Translations under genes and position numbers: made by a program
NCBI RefSeq assembly: GCF_000316625.1
Contig: NC_019676.1
Span: 1,103,001 to 1,167,000, forward strand
Source of the DNA: Nostoc sp. PCC 7107
GTDB lineage: Bacteria > Cyanobacteriota > Cyanobacteriia > Cyanobacteriales > Nostocaceae
Length of the DNA stretch: 64,000 nucleotides
Direction: 5' to 3'
Shown: positions 50,372-59,357 of the stretch, piece after piece
How the letters are laid out: each line of letters opens with the position of its first letter
How positions within the stretch are numbered: the stretch's first letter is position 1
The notes under the pieces: generated by a model
Seen by the model: the letters and a program-made list of their open reading frames with translations, nothing else
What the model was told of the DNA's origin: nothing
The model's database searches: none

Positions 50372-50938
50372 ATGTCAAACGCAGTTCAAATCTTTAAAAC
50401 TTCTCTCTTAGGTTATAACGGCAAACAAAAAAGTGAAGATACAGCGATCGCTGTCAAAGGTGAATTGATGAGTAATGGACAAATAAAATACAATCCATTT
50501 CCCTATAACTCAATTAACGACAGAATAATTCATTTCGAGGGAATGGAAAATGTTTCCTTACCAGATGATTTAGAGTTTGTACCTTATCAGCCAGAAGTGA
50601 GAAAAGGTGTTGATATTCACAAAATATTTAGTCTGGTAGACCAAGATCCTCAAGGCCCTGATGCGGCAATTCTCCGATATGAACCCGGTGCATTTATTGC
50701 TCTGCATGAACATATTGGTTATGAAATGGTTTTGGTATTATCCGGCGATTATATAGAAAATGGTGTGACTTTCTTGCCTGGCTCGTTAATCCTGCGCTCT
50801 CCTGGGACGTTTCATACAATGGCTTCTGTTAATGGCTGCACGATTTTGGCTACACGTTATATCAAAGTTAAGCAACGTCCTGATTTATGGAATGAGTTTG
50901 CTTCAGGTAATGAAGATGTTAAGCCTGTGGAAAGCTAG
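50372..50938 (+). CDS. ChrR-like cupin-domain protein
   Basis: The 188-residue protein has a single cupin in its C-terminal half: LHEHIGYEMVLVLSGDY gives the first motif (two His and a Glu) and FLPGSLILRSPGTFHT the second (His), a complete metal-binding set. The N-terminal half is less conserved. ChrR-type cupins bind zinc or iron; in an enzyme cluster a dioxygenase or isomerase role is also possible. Only 10 bases separate it from the tautomerase gene. A 12-bp hairpin without a T tract follows at 50951-50978. Confidence 0.85.
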   Translation: MSNAVQIFKTSLLGYNGKQKSEDTAIAVKGELMSNGQIKYNPFPYNSINDRIIHFEGMENVSLPDDLEFVPYQPEVRKGVDIHKIFSLVDQDPQGPDAAILRYEPGAFIALHEHIGYEMVLVLSGDYIENGVTFLPGSLILRSPGTFHTMASVNGCTILATRYIKVKQRPDLWNEFASGNEDVKPVES

Positions 50939-50950
50939 TTATTTGTCTTA

Positions 50951-50978
50951 GGTATTCTGATTTAAAAATCAGAGTACC
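50951..50978 (+). other. Hairpin between cupin and ligase genes
   Basis: GGTATTCTGAT pairs with ATCAGAGTACC around TTAAAA, with no T tract after it. It may be an mRNA-processing or attenuation element rather than a terminator. Confidence 0.5.
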
Positions 50979-51062
50979 TGCTTCTTAAATTTAAAGAATT
51001 TGTATTACTAATACTAAACCAAGTGGGAATATTATCAGCCCGCGCTATATCGAAAAAAAGCT

Positions 51063-52691
51063 ATGCAACATTACTATACACCTTTGAGTCCCACTACTTT
51101 TTTAGAACGCAGTGGTCAAGCATTTGCAAATCGTACTGCGATCGCTTCCCCAAATACAAAAGTCACTTACGCCCAACTATTACACCGTTCTCGTTGTTTA
51201 GCACAAGTCTTAAAGCGTTTGGGAGTTGAATATGGCGATCGCGTAGCCCTTTTATCAGAAAATAATCAACAGACTATCGAAGCTCACTTCAGTATCCCAG
51301 CCGTTGGTGCTGTGATTGTTGCCCTCAATCCTTGGTTGGCGGTGCAAGATATCGGCTTTCAGTTGGACTATTGCGAAGCTAAAGTCTTAATTATCGATGC
51401 TGCCTTCAGTGAGAAAATTCTGCTGTACTCTCAACTGGCTTTTGATCACTTACAAAAAATTATCGTCATCAATGGTGCGACAAATCCTGCTTATTCTGGT
51501 TATCTCGACTACGAAACTTGTCTAGCAGGTGAAAATGGCGATTTCAGGTTAGATCAAACAATTGTTGATGAATTAGATCCTATCTGCATTAACTTTACTT
51601 CTGGTACGACTGGCCGTCCCAAAGGAGTTATGTCCAGTCACCGTGCTGCTTACCTCAATGCACTAGGCCAGGCATTGATGATTGGACTGAATCGCTCCTC
51701 TAAATACCTCTGGTTACTGCCGATGTTCCATGTGAATGGCTGGGGTCATATGTGGGTAAACGTGGCTGTGGGAGCCACACAAATTATTCTACCAGGTGAT
51801 CAAATTCGTGATGCTTCTACGGTGTGTCAAGCAGTTGCTGGGTATAAAATTACTCACTTATCGGGTGCGCCTCGCTTGGTGCGATCGCTTGCTTTTGTAC
51901 CAGGGGACAAAGCCGCATTTGACGGGCTAACAATCACTACAGGCGGTGCTGCACCTGCACCCACCTTAATCGAAAGATTAGATGAAATGGGTGTCAAACT
52001 GATTCATCAATATGGTTTAAATGAAACCTTCGGCCCATACACAGTTTGTGAAGAACAAGAAGACTGGCAAGAATTGTCTCCTGCTAGTCGCGCCCTAAAA
52101 CGTGGTCGCCAAGGAGTTGCCACCATCCATGCCGGCACAGGATTGCGTGTGGTTGATGCCACCAGTCAAGATGTTCCCTGGGATGGTTCTACTTTGGGTG
52201 AAGTTATTGTTGCAGGTAACACAGTCGCTACAGGCTATTACAACAATCCAGAAGCCACTGCCAAAGCCTTTTGCAATGGATGGTTTCATACAGGTGATGT
52301 GGCAATTATCCATCCAGATGGCTATCTGGAAATTCGAGACCGGATGAAGGACTTAATCTATGTAGAAACAGAATACGGTTGGGAAAATATTTCTTCTATT
52401 GAGATTGAGAATGTGTTGTGTCAGCACGAACAGGTGCGAGATGCTGCCGTCATTGGTATTTCACCCGAAGAACTAGGCAGAAACAGCACTCTACTGGTAG
52501 CTTTTATTGAAGTATGGGAATCGCAATCGATTACTAAAGAAGATTTGCGCCGTTTTTGTGAATCTCGACTGTCTGCTTACAAGCAACCTGAAGTGTTTTT
52601 CTTTACCGATTTGCCCAAGACTGCAACAGGCAAGGTTCGTAAGGATGTATTAGTCAAAGAAGCACTAAATTTATCCGAATTGAAAGTTTAA
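51063..52691 (+). CDS. AMP-dependent acyl-CoA synthetase/ligase with altered A8 motif
   Basis: The 542-residue protein of the ANL superfamily activates a carboxylic acid with ATP, then usually transfers it to CoA. The P-loop motif INFTSGTTGRPKGVMSSH lies at about residues 176-193, followed by QYGLNETFGP, the A7 block GWFHTGDVAIIHPDGYLEI and the final Lys in PKTATGKVRKD. The hinge region differs from the usual form: instead of DLIISGGENISS it reads DLIYVETEYGWENISS, four residues longer and lacking the GG pair. The gene follows the cupin gene by 125 bases. The acid substrate is unknown but fits the upstream oxygenase, tautomerase and cupin. Confidence 0.88.
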   Translation: MQHYYTPLSPTTFLERSGQAFANRTAIASPNTKVTYAQLLHRSRCLAQVLKRLGVEYGDRVALLSENNQQTIEAHFSIPAVGAVIVALNPWLAVQDIGFQLDYCEAKVLIIDAAFSEKILLYSQLAFDHLQKIIVINGATNPAYSGYLDYETCLAGENGDFRLDQTIVDELDPICINFTSGTTGRPKGVMSSHRAAYLNALGQALMIGLNRSSKYLWLLPMFHVNGWGHMWVNVAVGATQIILPGDQIRDASTVCQAVAGYKITHLSGAPRLVRSLAFVPGDKAAFDGLTITTGGAAPAPTLIERLDEMGVKLIHQYGLNETFGPYTVCEEQEDWQELSPASRALKRGRQGVATIHAGTGLRVVDATSQDVPWDGSTLGEVIVAGNTVATGYYNNPEATAKAFCNGWFHTGDVAIIHPDGYLEIRDRMKDLIYVETEYGWENISSIEIENVLCQHEQVRDAAVIGISPEELGRNSTLLVAFIEVWESQSITKEDLRRFCESRLSAYKQPEVFFFTDLPKTATGKVRKDVLVKEALNLSELKV

Positions 52692-52702
52692 AAAAATCCC
52701 TT

Positions 52703-52724
52703 CTAGACAGACTTGTCTGTCTAG
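52703..52724. promoter_or_regulatory. TetR-type operator 1
   Basis: A perfect 10-bp inverted repeat, CTAGACAGAC and GTCTGTCTAG, with a TT centre, 16 bases upstream of the TetR start codon and 11 bases after the ligase stop. A second copy lies after the tetR gene. Confidence 0.85.
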
Positions 52725-52739
52725 TGTATTCTTAATTTT

Positions 52740-53315
52740 ATGATTTCACAAAATTTATCTGGTAATGCTAATAAAAAAATCCTAGAAACCGCATCTAGAC
52801 TGTTTTACGAGCAAGGCTATCATGTGACTGGAATTAATCAAGTAATTGCGGAAGCAGGGGTAGCCAAAGCAAGTTTTTATCACCATTTTTCCTCTAAAGA
52901 AGAGTTGTGCATAGCATACTTGCAGAAGCGTCATCAAGATTGGTTTTCTTGGTTGCAGCAACAAGTTGAACAACATGAAGATAACCAAGAACGTTTGTTA
53001 AGCCTATTTACTTTTTTAGAATGCTGGTTGCCCAATAGCAATTTTAGAGGCTGTGCTTTTTTAAACATCGCTTCAGAATTTCCCGCACCAGATAGCAAAA
53101 TTCGACTCTTGGTCATCAATCACAAAAGTGTTTTGCAAGATTACATTCGGCAACTTGTTGACAGATTGAATATTTCCACCACCAACAATCACACAGTAAT
53201 GTTGGCGGATTTAATCTATCTTCTGTTTGAAGGAGTAATTACAACAAGTCAAATTTATCGGTCAACACAGTCTATTCAAACTGCACGAGCAGCAGTTAAG
53301 CAGTTAATCAGTTAA
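52740..53315 (+). CDS. TetR/AcrR-family transcriptional regulator
   Basis: The 191-residue protein has the TetR DNA-binding domain at residues about 10-55: KKILETASRLFYEQGYHVTGINQVIAEAGVAKASFYHHFSSKEEL, with the recognition helix VAKASFYHHF. The C-terminal ligand domain is unassigned but resembles regulators of the YxaF/LmrA type (WLPNSNFRGCAFLNIASEF). It is flanked by two matching operators, so it probably represses itself and the following HPP gene. The ligand could be the product or substrate of the upstream cluster. Confidence 0.92.
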   Translation: MISQNLSGNANKKILETASRLFYEQGYHVTGINQVIAEAGVAKASFYHHFSSKEELCIAYLQKRHQDWFSWLQQQVEQHEDNQERLLSLFTFLECWLPNSNFRGCAFLNIASEFPAPDSKIRLLVINHKSVLQDYIRQLVDRLNISTTNNHTVMLADLIYLLFEGVITTSQIYRSTQSIQTARAAVKQLIS

Positions 53316-53337
53316 GCTTTTATTTTTTTGATCGTGA

Positions 53338-53357
53338 TAGACAGACCAGTCTGTACA
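53338..53357. promoter_or_regulatory. TetR-type operator 2
   Basis: TAGACAGAC, CA, GTCTGTACA: the same palindrome as operator 1 with the right arm ending TACA instead of TCTA. It lies 30 bases upstream of the HPP-protein start. Confidence 0.85.
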
Positions 53358-53386
53358 AACAAGCAAACAATTTGAGGTGAATGAGC

Positions 53387-53947
53387 ATGGTTAAACAATC
53401 AAATAGCATTGCAGGTGGTAATAGAAAAGCAGCGTCTTGGATACATTTTTTGCAGAAGTTCCAAGGAGATAATACAAAACTACCTCCTAAGCATTCGGCT
53501 AAAGCAATAATGCTTGCTTGGTTAGGGGGATTTCTGGCAATTAGTGCGGTAGCGATTCTCTCGAATACATTTTCTGTTGCACTTGTACTAGGTTCTTTTG
53601 GAGCGTCCTGCGTTCTGGTGTTTGGGTTTCCAGATGCAGCTTTTTCACAACCGCGAAATATTCTTGGCGGTCATTTTTTGAGTTCTTTAATTGGGTTGAT
53701 ATGTCTGACGCTGTTTGGTGCAACGTGGTGGTCAGTTGCTATAGCTGTTGGGACTGCGATCGCTGTGATGATGATGACTCGAACCACTCATCCACCCGCA
53801 GGCTCTAACCCAGTGATTATTTACCTGACAAAACCAGCATGGAGTTTTCTGCTGTTTCCCACTGTTTTTGGGGCAGTAGTTTTAATTGTTGTGGCTCTTC
53901 TCTACAATAATTTTACCCGCGAAGGTAGATACCCGAAATATTGGTGA
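53387..53947 (+). CDS. HPP-family membrane protein
   Basis: The 186-residue integral membrane protein has four to five helices and the family-naming motif TTHPPAGSNPVI; AFSQPRNILGGHFLSSLIG is also typical. HPP proteins of cyanobacteria and chloroplasts have been reported to transport nitrite; whether this one does is inference. The ATG at 53387 has GAGG nine bases upstream; an ATG at 53381 is also in frame but too close to it. The palindrome just upstream matches the one before the tetR gene, implying TetR control. Confidence 0.9.
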   Translation: MVKQSNSIAGGNRKAASWIHFLQKFQGDNTKLPPKHSAKAIMLAWLGGFLAISAVAILSNTFSVALVLGSFGASCVLVFGFPDAAFSQPRNILGGHFLSSLIGLICLTLFGATWWSVAIAVGTAIAVMMMTRTTHPPAGSNPVIIYLTKPAWSFLLFPTVFGAVVLIVVALLYNNFTREGRYPKYW

Positions 53948-53966
53948 ACCAAATATCTACCCCAAG

Positions 53967-56900
53967 TTAGTGAGGGATGGTAGCAGAGGGACGACGAGCA
54001 GTGTATTTTTTCATTAACTCTTTTACTTGGGTAGCTACCAATGGGTGAGAATCTTGTTGTAATTTTGGCAGGAGTTCTAAAAGCACGCGATGGGAAACAG
54101 CATTTAAATAGGCGATCGCCGCTTCTCGGACAAAGCCAGTAGGATGACGCAAAGCTAGTAAAATTTCATTACTAGTTAAGCGGATGCGGCTAACTTGCGC
54201 CAAATGAAAACAACAAGCTAAACACCAATCAGACAGAAAATTATCTAAACTCAGCATTTTTTTGAGTCTTTCACTAACTGGCATTGGTTCATATTTTACT
54301 AATTCAGCTTCTACAAGGTAATGCAATTTTTCTTGGTGCGATCGCTTGTCTAAAATATTCAACAACAGCGATTTTACAGGCAGAGTGAGTGTATGCTCTA
54401 AAATTTCTAAACCCCTGGCGATGTTTGTTCCAGAGGGCGATCGCAAATTAAACGCTGCTGCTTGCATTTTTTCAGGTGAATAAAGCAGCTTCAAGAGCAA
54501 CAGTAACCGTTCTCGTCCATCTATTTCTAGTTCTAGCAGCGATCGTTGCAACAATTCACAGACAACCGCTGCTCTCTGGGATGAGGAATGATTGTCTAGA
54601 GTTGGTGGTTTTTGCAAGTCAATGTAAGCTGCATAAATTTCTCCTAAAAACTTTAACTCTTGCTCAATTAAACCTTCTACCCTAATTTGATGGAAGCGGT
54701 CTACTCGATTACTGGTTTCTGGTTGTTTCTGCACTTTGAGTAAACTACGCAGAATTTGATATCTAGTCGCACCCCAAGATTTTTCTAAATGTAGCCAGAG
54801 AGCTTCAATCGCTTCTAGGCTAGGAATGTGGGCAATTGTTCGCCACGCATACATCCGAACTATTTCTGGCTTATAAGTATTGGTAGCCAACCGCAACAGC
54901 ATATCTAAAGCTTCATTTTCTAGTTTGGCTAAGGCACGCATAGCTGTGCTGCGAGTTGATTTATAGTAAAGCGCAGCAATCAAGGCTGAATAGTAATCTT
55001 CTAAGCGAGTCGCTGCAATCATTTCCAAAACAGCACAGCGCACACGCAAAGATTCATCCTGCAATAAATTGGGAATATGAATTCGCAGTGCTTGGAGATA
55101 AACTGTTTCTCTTAAGGCTTTAACTCCATTAATGCGTTCTCGTTCTTGTTGATGAGTCAACATCCTTTGCAGCGTTTTGGTCGCTGCTACTTTTTGCATC
55201 GGCGTTCCCTGACGCAAAATCAAAGCGGCGGCGGTGGCGCGGATTAAAGAGTGGTGTCGCGCTTGCAAATATTCTTCTAATTGACTCAAATTGGGATTTT
55301 CTTCAGCCAGCCAAACATAGCGCAACGCTAAAGCCAAGACTTCTGGATCAATTTTTTCTGGGGGTTGTTCGATTAATAGGCGTACATCCGCTATATAAGC
55401 AGGATTCGCCCCTCCCATAAACATGACTTCCAAACTTTGGCGCTGTAATTCTGGTGGTAACTTCAACAACAACGGGGCTAAAACTTCAGCGGCTCCATGC
55501 GAATCAATTTGGGCTAAAAGTTCAATACAAGAGTGTTTATCTGTGGTGCTACCTTTTTCTCCTAAAGCTTTAACTACCCCTTGTTTAAAGACACGCAAGC
55601 CGACATTAGAAGCACTTAATTCTCCCCGTTCTGCGCTCAAAACTAATAAATCAACATAACGCGATCGCAGTACCCAAACAACTCTTAAACAGGTAGCAGC
55701 AGCTAATACGGTTTCACCAACAAATACCCATTCTTGTAATACTGTGGGAACAACTCGATTACAAAAAAACAGAGTCGCCAAAATCAGTAATCCAGATCCC
55801 CCGGTCGCGATCGCTTCGGCTGTTCCGCCAGATAATGCCTGCATGTGGCTGCGTAGCCGTTCGGGAATGGGTTGATAAAGAACTGGCCCACTACTGACAA
55901 CAAAGGTATAGCGCAGCAATTCATCACAAAATTTTAAACCGACTAATCCCCAAAAAATGCCATAAGAATGCAAAGCTGGGAATAAATTTAATAAAGCGAT
56001 CGCCGCTGGGACAACAAAGCCAACACTAATCGGTAAAAGTGCGGCGGTGAAAAACACACCAATGCGTTCGATCAGTCGGCTGGAAACAAACCACTGAGTT
56101 GCTAACTCACACAGCCCAACAATCCCCCCGAATATACCTAAAAAACTAGCAAGGTCGCGATCGCCTAAATTAGATTTTAGTTCCCGGAGATATTGAAAAT
56201 CGACTAATAGTCCAATAACTTGTAAAAGCCCCACAAATGCAAATAACTGCCATGTATAGCGGCGCAGTGGTGCTTGAATTCGCCGATATCGAGAAGCCTG
56301 TTCATGGGGAACTTGACGTTGTGGCGCATCAGGAAAGGCGGCTCGATATTGATTGCTTAAATAAGCTAAGATTGCTGACCCTAAAACAATCAATAAACAA
56401 GCAATTAGAATGACTTTTTCTAGTTTGACGAATTGCAAAATCCACGGCAAACTAAAACCGCTGATTACATCCGCTACTAATAATCCACTGCTAACTAATG
56501 GGTATGTGCGTTTAATTTCCCGGATGTTGAATATTTGGTTAGCAACAATTGAAGTGTTGAGGTCGTTGACGACGTAAAGTCCATCTACCCACAGTCGCAG
56601 GATAAACACCAAAATTACTGCTAGGTACGAAAGATGTAATCCCTCACGCAATAATACCAAAAATATCAGTGGCACGACCATACAAGGTGCGATCGCCACC
56701 ACTACCCAACGCAAAGGAAAAATCTTTTGTAGCCAAGAATAAACAAAAACCAACCCTGCACCTGTTACAGCACTAGCAATGTACATCCAAGGCAACGGCC
56801 CAGCACCATATTCATCTAAAAACAGTGCTACTGTACTATCCTCTGCCCAGCGTAATCCGATAGATACAGTTGTGTAAAAGGCAAACATAATCCATGTACG

Positions 56901-56990
56901 TTCACCTTCCTCTGGTCGCAGATTTACCCACTGTAGCAGTCGTGAGAGAACACCTTTATTAACAACCAACGAGTAATTTTTCAGTTCCAT
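53967..56990 (-). CDS. MFS/nucleotide-transporter-like protein fused to HEAT repeats
   Basis: A large protein of about 1007 residues. The N-terminal part (about 1-430) holds 11-12 hydrophobic helices resembling MFS or ATP/ADP-translocase-like transporters (EGERTWIMFAFYTTVSIGLRWAEDS; FLDEYGAGPLPWMYIASAV; RYTFVVSSGPVLYQPIPERLR). The C-terminal half (about 460-1000) is soluble and made of helical HEAT-like repeats (for example VRCAVLEMIAATRLEDYYSAL, TRSTAMRALAKLENEALDML, FVREAAIAYLNAVSHRVL). HEAT arrays usually mediate protein contacts. The substrate is unknown. The frame is open to 57041, but MELKNYSLV at 56990 is the better start because the extension lies in an STRR. Convergent with the HPP gene. 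Confidence 0.82.
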   Translation of the reverse strand: MELKNYSLVVNKGVLSRLLQWVNLRPEEGERTWIMFAFYTTVSIGLRWAEDSTVALFLDEYGAGPLPWMYIASAVTGAGLVFVYSWLQKIFPLRWVVVAIAPCMVVPLIFLVLLREGLHLSYLAVILVFILRLWVDGLYVVNDLNTSIVANQIFNIREIKRTYPLVSSGLLVADVISGFSLPWILQFVKLEKVILIACLLIVLGSAILAYLSNQYRAAFPDAPQRQVPHEQASRYRRIQAPLRRYTWQLFAFVGLLQVIGLLVDFQYLRELKSNLGDRDLASFLGIFGGIVGLCELATQWFVSSRLIERIGVFFTAALLPISVGFVVPAAIALLNLFPALHSYGIFWGLVGLKFCDELLRYTFVVSSGPVLYQPIPERLRSHMQALSGGTAEAIATGGSGLLILATLFFCNRVVPTVLQEWVFVGETVLAAATCLRVVWVLRSRYVDLLVLSAERGELSASNVGLRVFKQGVVKALGEKGSTTDKHSCIELLAQIDSHGAAEVLAPLLLKLPPELQRQSLEVMFMGGANPAYIADVRLLIEQPPEKIDPEVLALALRYVWLAEENPNLSQLEEYLQARHHSLIRATAAALILRQGTPMQKVAATKTLQRMLTHQQERERINGVKALRETVYLQALRIHIPNLLQDESLRVRCAVLEMIAATRLEDYYSALIAALYYKSTRSTAMRALAKLENEALDMLLRLATNTYKPEIVRMYAWRTIAHIPSLEAIEALWLHLEKSWGATRYQILRSLLKVQKQPETSNRVDRFHQIRVEGLIEQELKFLGEIYAAYIDLQKPPTLDNHSSSQRAAVVCELLQRSLLELEIDGRERLLLLLKLLYSPEKMQAAAFNLRSPSGTNIARGLEILEHTLTLPVKSLLLNILDKRSHQEKLHYLVEAELVKYEPMPVSERLKKMLSLDNFLSDWCLACCFHLAQVSRIRLTSNEILLALRHPTGFVREAAIAYLNAVSHRVLLELLPKLQQDSHPLVATQVKELMKKYTARRPSATIPH

Positions 56991-57055
56991 GCAGTTTAAC
57001 TTTCTGATATCACCCTGCAACAGTTCGAGCAAACATCGCACTCAGCACTTAAAAA

Positions 57056-57107
57056 GCAAGAGTCCTGAGCAACTGAGTATTATGTTTCCCACTCAGCTCT
57101 CAGGACT
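57056..57107 (-). terminator. Terminator of infC
   Basis: AGTCCTGAG pairs with CTCAGGACT, with an inner CTGAG/CTCAG stem. On the minus strand the hairpin is followed by CTTGCTTTTTAA, about 90 bases after the infC stop codon. Confidence 0.7.
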
Positions 57108-57193
57108 ATCAGTTTTTGATAAACTTCTGCGATTTATGGTCGCTGTGCTATTTCTAGCTGTGAACTATGCGTTGTGTTTAGAAAAGTTAAAGC

Positions 57194-57727
57194 TTATTTC
57201 TTCGGCGAAATCAACATCATCATATTTCTTCCCTCTTTTTTCGGTGCTTGTTGCACTTCTCCAAAAGGTTCAAGATCTGTCGCCATACGCTTGAGTAAAT
57301 CTTCTGCTAAGTCACTGTGTTGAATTTCTCGACCCCGAAACATAACAGTAGCTTTGACTTTATCACCATCTTTCAAGAAGCGCTCTGCTTGTTTCACACG
57401 CACGTTGTAATCGTGTTCTTCGATTTTGTAGCGCATCTTGACTTCCTTGACATCAGCCGTGTGCTGCTTTTTCCGGGCTTCCCGCGCCTTCTTCTCCTGT
57501 TCAAATTTGTATTTCCCGTAGTCCATAATTCGGCAAACTGGCGGGTCAGCCTTATCACTCAGCAGCACCAAATCTAACTCTTTTTCTTCTGCTAGTTGTA
57601 ATGCTTCCTGAGGAGTGATAATTCCTAGTTGGGAGCCATCAGTATCAATGACTCTAATTTTCGGGAAGCGAATTCTCTCGTTAATTTGGGGCAGATCGCG
57701 AGTTCTTTTTTTCTCAATCACAGGCAT
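57194..57727 (-). CDS. infC: Translation initiation factor IF-3
   Basis: Binds the 30S subunit and checks start-codon selection. The 177-residue protein has the N-terminal domain [21 protein letters not shown], the linker [19 protein letters not shown] and the C-terminal domain [45 protein letters not shown]. The length is normal and the motifs are highly conserved. It starts with ATG ([10 protein letters not shown]). No rpmI-rplT is seen downstream: the next gene is the HEAT transporter, so infC is not in the common infC-rpmI-rplT order here. Confidence 0.97.
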   Translation of the reverse strand: MPVIEKKRTRDLPQINERIRFPKIRVIDTDGSQLGIITPQEALQLAEEKELDLVLLSDKADPPVCRIMDYGKYKFEQEKKAREARKKQHTADVKEVKMRYKIEEHDYNVRVKQAERFLKDGDKVKATVMFRGREIQHSDLAEDLLKRMATDLEPFGEVQQAPKKEGRNMMMLISPKK

Positions 57728-58175
57728 TATGATTTGTGGAAGCTCTCTTTTTAGAATATAGTTTGGTTTTGCTCTGTATGCCTCAGAAGTACAATACTTA
57801 AAATAACTGAGGACTTAACAATCAGCCTTGGATTCTGGAGTAACTAATCTATAGTCTAGTTACTAATGGCTGTATTTGTCATTCTACTCATAATGACAAA
57901 AATTTCTCTGCAATAGTTAACTTAAATTACATAACCAAAGTCAGAGCTATTTATTGTAACAATTATTTTATTTGTTATTGACAAATATACGAAAGTATAG
58001 TTTTAACAGGGTTGAAGAGTGGGAGAGTCAGACTATTTTCCTTAGTCGGTCGAGAGTTTTCCCATCAGTGGCTGTCTAAAAATTTCATCTTTCAGACTTC
58101 ATCCTTCAGACTTTAATATACAGCTTTTATATTGGATATATGTAGTATGCAAATTTCAGAGCATCGGAGGTAAGC
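57728..58175. other. Divergent spacer, infC / alpha-beta hydrolase
   Basis: About 450 AT-rich bases, no ORF. It contains short tandem units of the TTCAGACTTCATC type at about 58084-58114. A strong CGGAGG ribosome binding site at 58165-58170 precedes the TTG start of the hydrolase. Confidence 0.45.
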
Positions 58176-59096
58176 TTGACCACAGCGATACACTGGCAAC
58201 AGCGAGTTGGCAATCAGCGGGACTGGGTTTGGCGCGGCTGGCAGACTCGTTATACCTACATCCGCCCTAGCGCAAATTATCATAACTCAACGCCCTTAAT
58301 TTTGCTACATGGGTTTGGTGCTTCTATTGGGCATTGGCGGCATAACTTAGAAGTTTTGGGTGAATATCATACAGTTTATGCCCTAGATATGCTGGGTTTT
58401 GGCGCTTCGGAAAAAGCCCCAGCAAATTACAGCATAGAATTATGGGTCGAGCAGGTATACGAATTCTGGCGAGCATTTATCCGCCAACCCGCTGTATTAA
58501 TTGGCAATTCTAATGGTTCCTTGATTTCCTTAGCAGCAGCAGCGGCTCACCCTGATATGGTGCAAGGCATTGTGATGATGAGTTTGCCTGACCCATCATT
58601 AGAACAAGAAGCAATACCTGCTGTTTTGCGCCCAATTGTAAAAACTATCAAAAATATTGTTGCTTCGCCGTTGGTATTGCAGCCAGTATTTAAGTTTGTG
58701 CGTCAACCCAGTGTCTTACGGCGCTGGGCGAGTTTGGCTTATGCAAATCCTGAAGCTATTACCGATGAACTGATAGAAATTTTGGCTGGCCCTCCTCAAG
58801 ACCGAGGCTCGGCGCGGGCTTTTAGTGCCTTATTTAAAGCGGCGATCGGGGTTAATTTTAGTCCCAGTGTTAAAGCTGTATTGCCAACATTGAAAATTCC
58901 CATCCTCTTAATTTGGGGACAAAAAGACCGATTTGTTCCGCCTGTATTGGCTACTCGATTTGCTCAATACAATGAAAAATTAGAACTACTCAATTTAGAG
59001 AATGTAGGCCATTGTCCTCACGATGAGTGTCCAGAACAGATTAACCAAGCCCTTTTAGATTGGATGATTCGATGTTTTGGCGATCGCCAGTGTTGA
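58176..59096 (+). CDS. Alpha/beta-hydrolase-fold protein
   Basis: The 306-residue protein has the oxyanion-hole motif ILLHGFGASIGHWRHN, the nucleophile elbow GNSNGS (Ser within GxSxG), the acid residue in IWGQKDRFVPP and the catalytic His in NVGHCPHDECPE. The sequence is of the kind related to plant chloroplast hydrolases such as pheophytinase and chlorophyll dephytylase, so pigment or ester turnover is one possibility, but the substrate is unproven. Translation probably starts at TTG 58176 because CGGAGG lies five bases before it and no suitable ATG exists. Confidence 0.87.
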   Translation: MTTAIHWQQRVGNQRDWVWRGWQTRYTYIRPSANYHNSTPLILLHGFGASIGHWRHNLEVLGEYHTVYALDMLGFGASEKAPANYSIELWVEQVYEFWRAFIRQPAVLIGNSNGSLISLAAAAAHPDMVQGIVMMSLPDPSLEQEAIPAVLRPIVKTIKNIVASPLVLQPVFKFVRQPSVLRRWASLAYANPEAITDELIEILAGPPQDRGSARAFSALFKAAIGVNFSPSVKAVLPTLKIPILLIWGQKDRFVPPVLATRFAQYNEKLELLNLENVGHCPHDECPEQINQALLDWMIRCFGDRQC

Positions 59097-59204
59097 AGAA
59101 GAATTCAAAAGTCAGAATCAATCATTAGGCAATTTTGACCCGCAACTGATGGAAGACAAAACTTCAACAAGCTCATTGACCACCAAATTGAAAATTTGGT
59201 GGGT

Positions 59205-59345
59205 GTCTTAAATTCGTGTGTTCCGATGCTCACGGACTCGCTCAAAGCGAAGTTATGCCGTTGGCGAAGCCTCTCGTTCGCGTTAGCGTCTCTGAAAGAG
59301 AAGAGAAGGCTTTACGCTACACTATCCGTCAGTCGTATAGAATTC
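59205..59345. repeat. Dispersed-repeat-like GC-rich spacer
   Basis: Between the hydrolase and BON genes lies a stretch with nested palindromes (GCGTCTCT-GAAAGAGA and TTGGCGAAGCC types) of the sort scattered through cyanobacterial spacers. The ORF overlapping it is antisense to the BON gene and is not supported. Confidence 0.5.
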
Positions 59346-59357
59346 ATTCACGCAGAT

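Noticed and set aside
51023-51229. ORF starting before the AMP ligase
   Set aside because: It is an out-of-frame overlap with the start of the ligase gene, whose motifs are in the other frame.
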